Assembly: GCA_964235945.1 (NCBI GenBank)
Contig: CAXSDV010000043.1
Span: 1 to 23,659 of the forward strand
Source of the DNA: JASLDZ01 sp964235945
GTDB lineage: Bacteria > Pseudomonadota > Alphaproteobacteria > Caulobacterales > Caulobacteraceae
DNA length: 23,659 bases
Direction of reading: 5' to 3'
The translations under genes were made by a program, and so were the position numbers. The notes below the pieces were generated by a model. The model did not search any database. It was given only the letters and a program-made list of their open reading frames with translations, and was not told the DNA's origin. Below are positions 23,634-23,659 of the stretch, in pieces. How positions within the stretch are numbered: position 1 is the stretch's first letter; each line of letters opens with the position of its first letter.

Positions 23634-23659
23634 GGCGCGCGTCGGCGCACCCTCGCGCG

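Noticed and set aside
1..23659. CRISPR array, rRNA, tRNA or insertion sequence
   Set aside because: I saw no regularly spaced repeats, no tRNA-like cloverleaf segments, no transposase or integrase motifs and no terminal inverted repeats. Only a tool-based scan could exclude degenerate cases.

Overview
The window is a GC-rich (about 70% by eye) stretch of an alphaproteobacterial chromosome, probably from the Rhodospirillales or a neighbouring order. The evidence is the succinate/2-oxoglutarate operon order sucC-sucD-sucA-sucB-lpd, a hopanoid gene (hpnH) beside ispH, and a Caulobacter-type flagellar run fliF-fliG-flbE(fliH)-fliN-flbD leading to flhA. A block of exactly 100 N shows that this is a scaffolded draft assembly.

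Layout. (1) 1-1394 is a conspicuously AT-richer patch. It holds one FkbM-type methyltransferase (minus strand) and about 440 bp without a convincing gene. It looks like foreign or island DNA abutting the end of ispG. (2) 1395-6202 is an isoprenoid/hopanoid block. ispG (minus) is divergent from ispH-hpnH-Rieske oxygenase (plus). IspG and IspH are the last two enzymes of the MEP pathway, which makes the C5 units for squalene and hopene. HpnH attaches adenosyl to hopene. The Rieske oxygenase directly after hpnH has no assigned substrate. It is the best candidate here for an undescribed enzyme, possibly a hopanoid- or terpenoid-modifying oxygenase. (3) 6332-15361 (all minus) carries TCA-cycle genes. 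In transcription order they are sucC, a Uma2-family (DUF820) gene wedged between the two succinyl-CoA synthetase subunits, sucD, sucA, sucB (with two lipoyl domains) and lpdA. A strong sigma70-like promoter precedes sucC, and a stem-loop separates sucB from lpdA. (4) 15623-23633 (mostly plus) carries flagellar genes: fliF, fliG, fliH and fliN overlap by 1-4 nt, then come flbD and flhA. A HicA/HicB toxin-antitoxin pair sits in reverse orientation between flbD and flhA.

How they work together. The TCA genes form 2-oxoglutarate dehydrogenase (SucA/SucB/Lpd) feeding succinyl-CoA to SucCD. The flagellar genes encode the MS ring (FliF), the rotor/switch (FliG, FliN), the export apparatus (FliH, FlhA) and a sigma54 activator (FlbD). 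FlbD has a degenerate receiver with Glu at the usual phospho-Asp position. A CtrA-like box (TTAA-N7-TTCA) lies upstream of fliF.

Assembly note: the 100-N gap in flhA is flanked by the same 55 bp on both sides. Merging the two copies restores a single 699-codon flhA frame, so the gap is almost certainly an unmerged contig overlap with no missing sequence.
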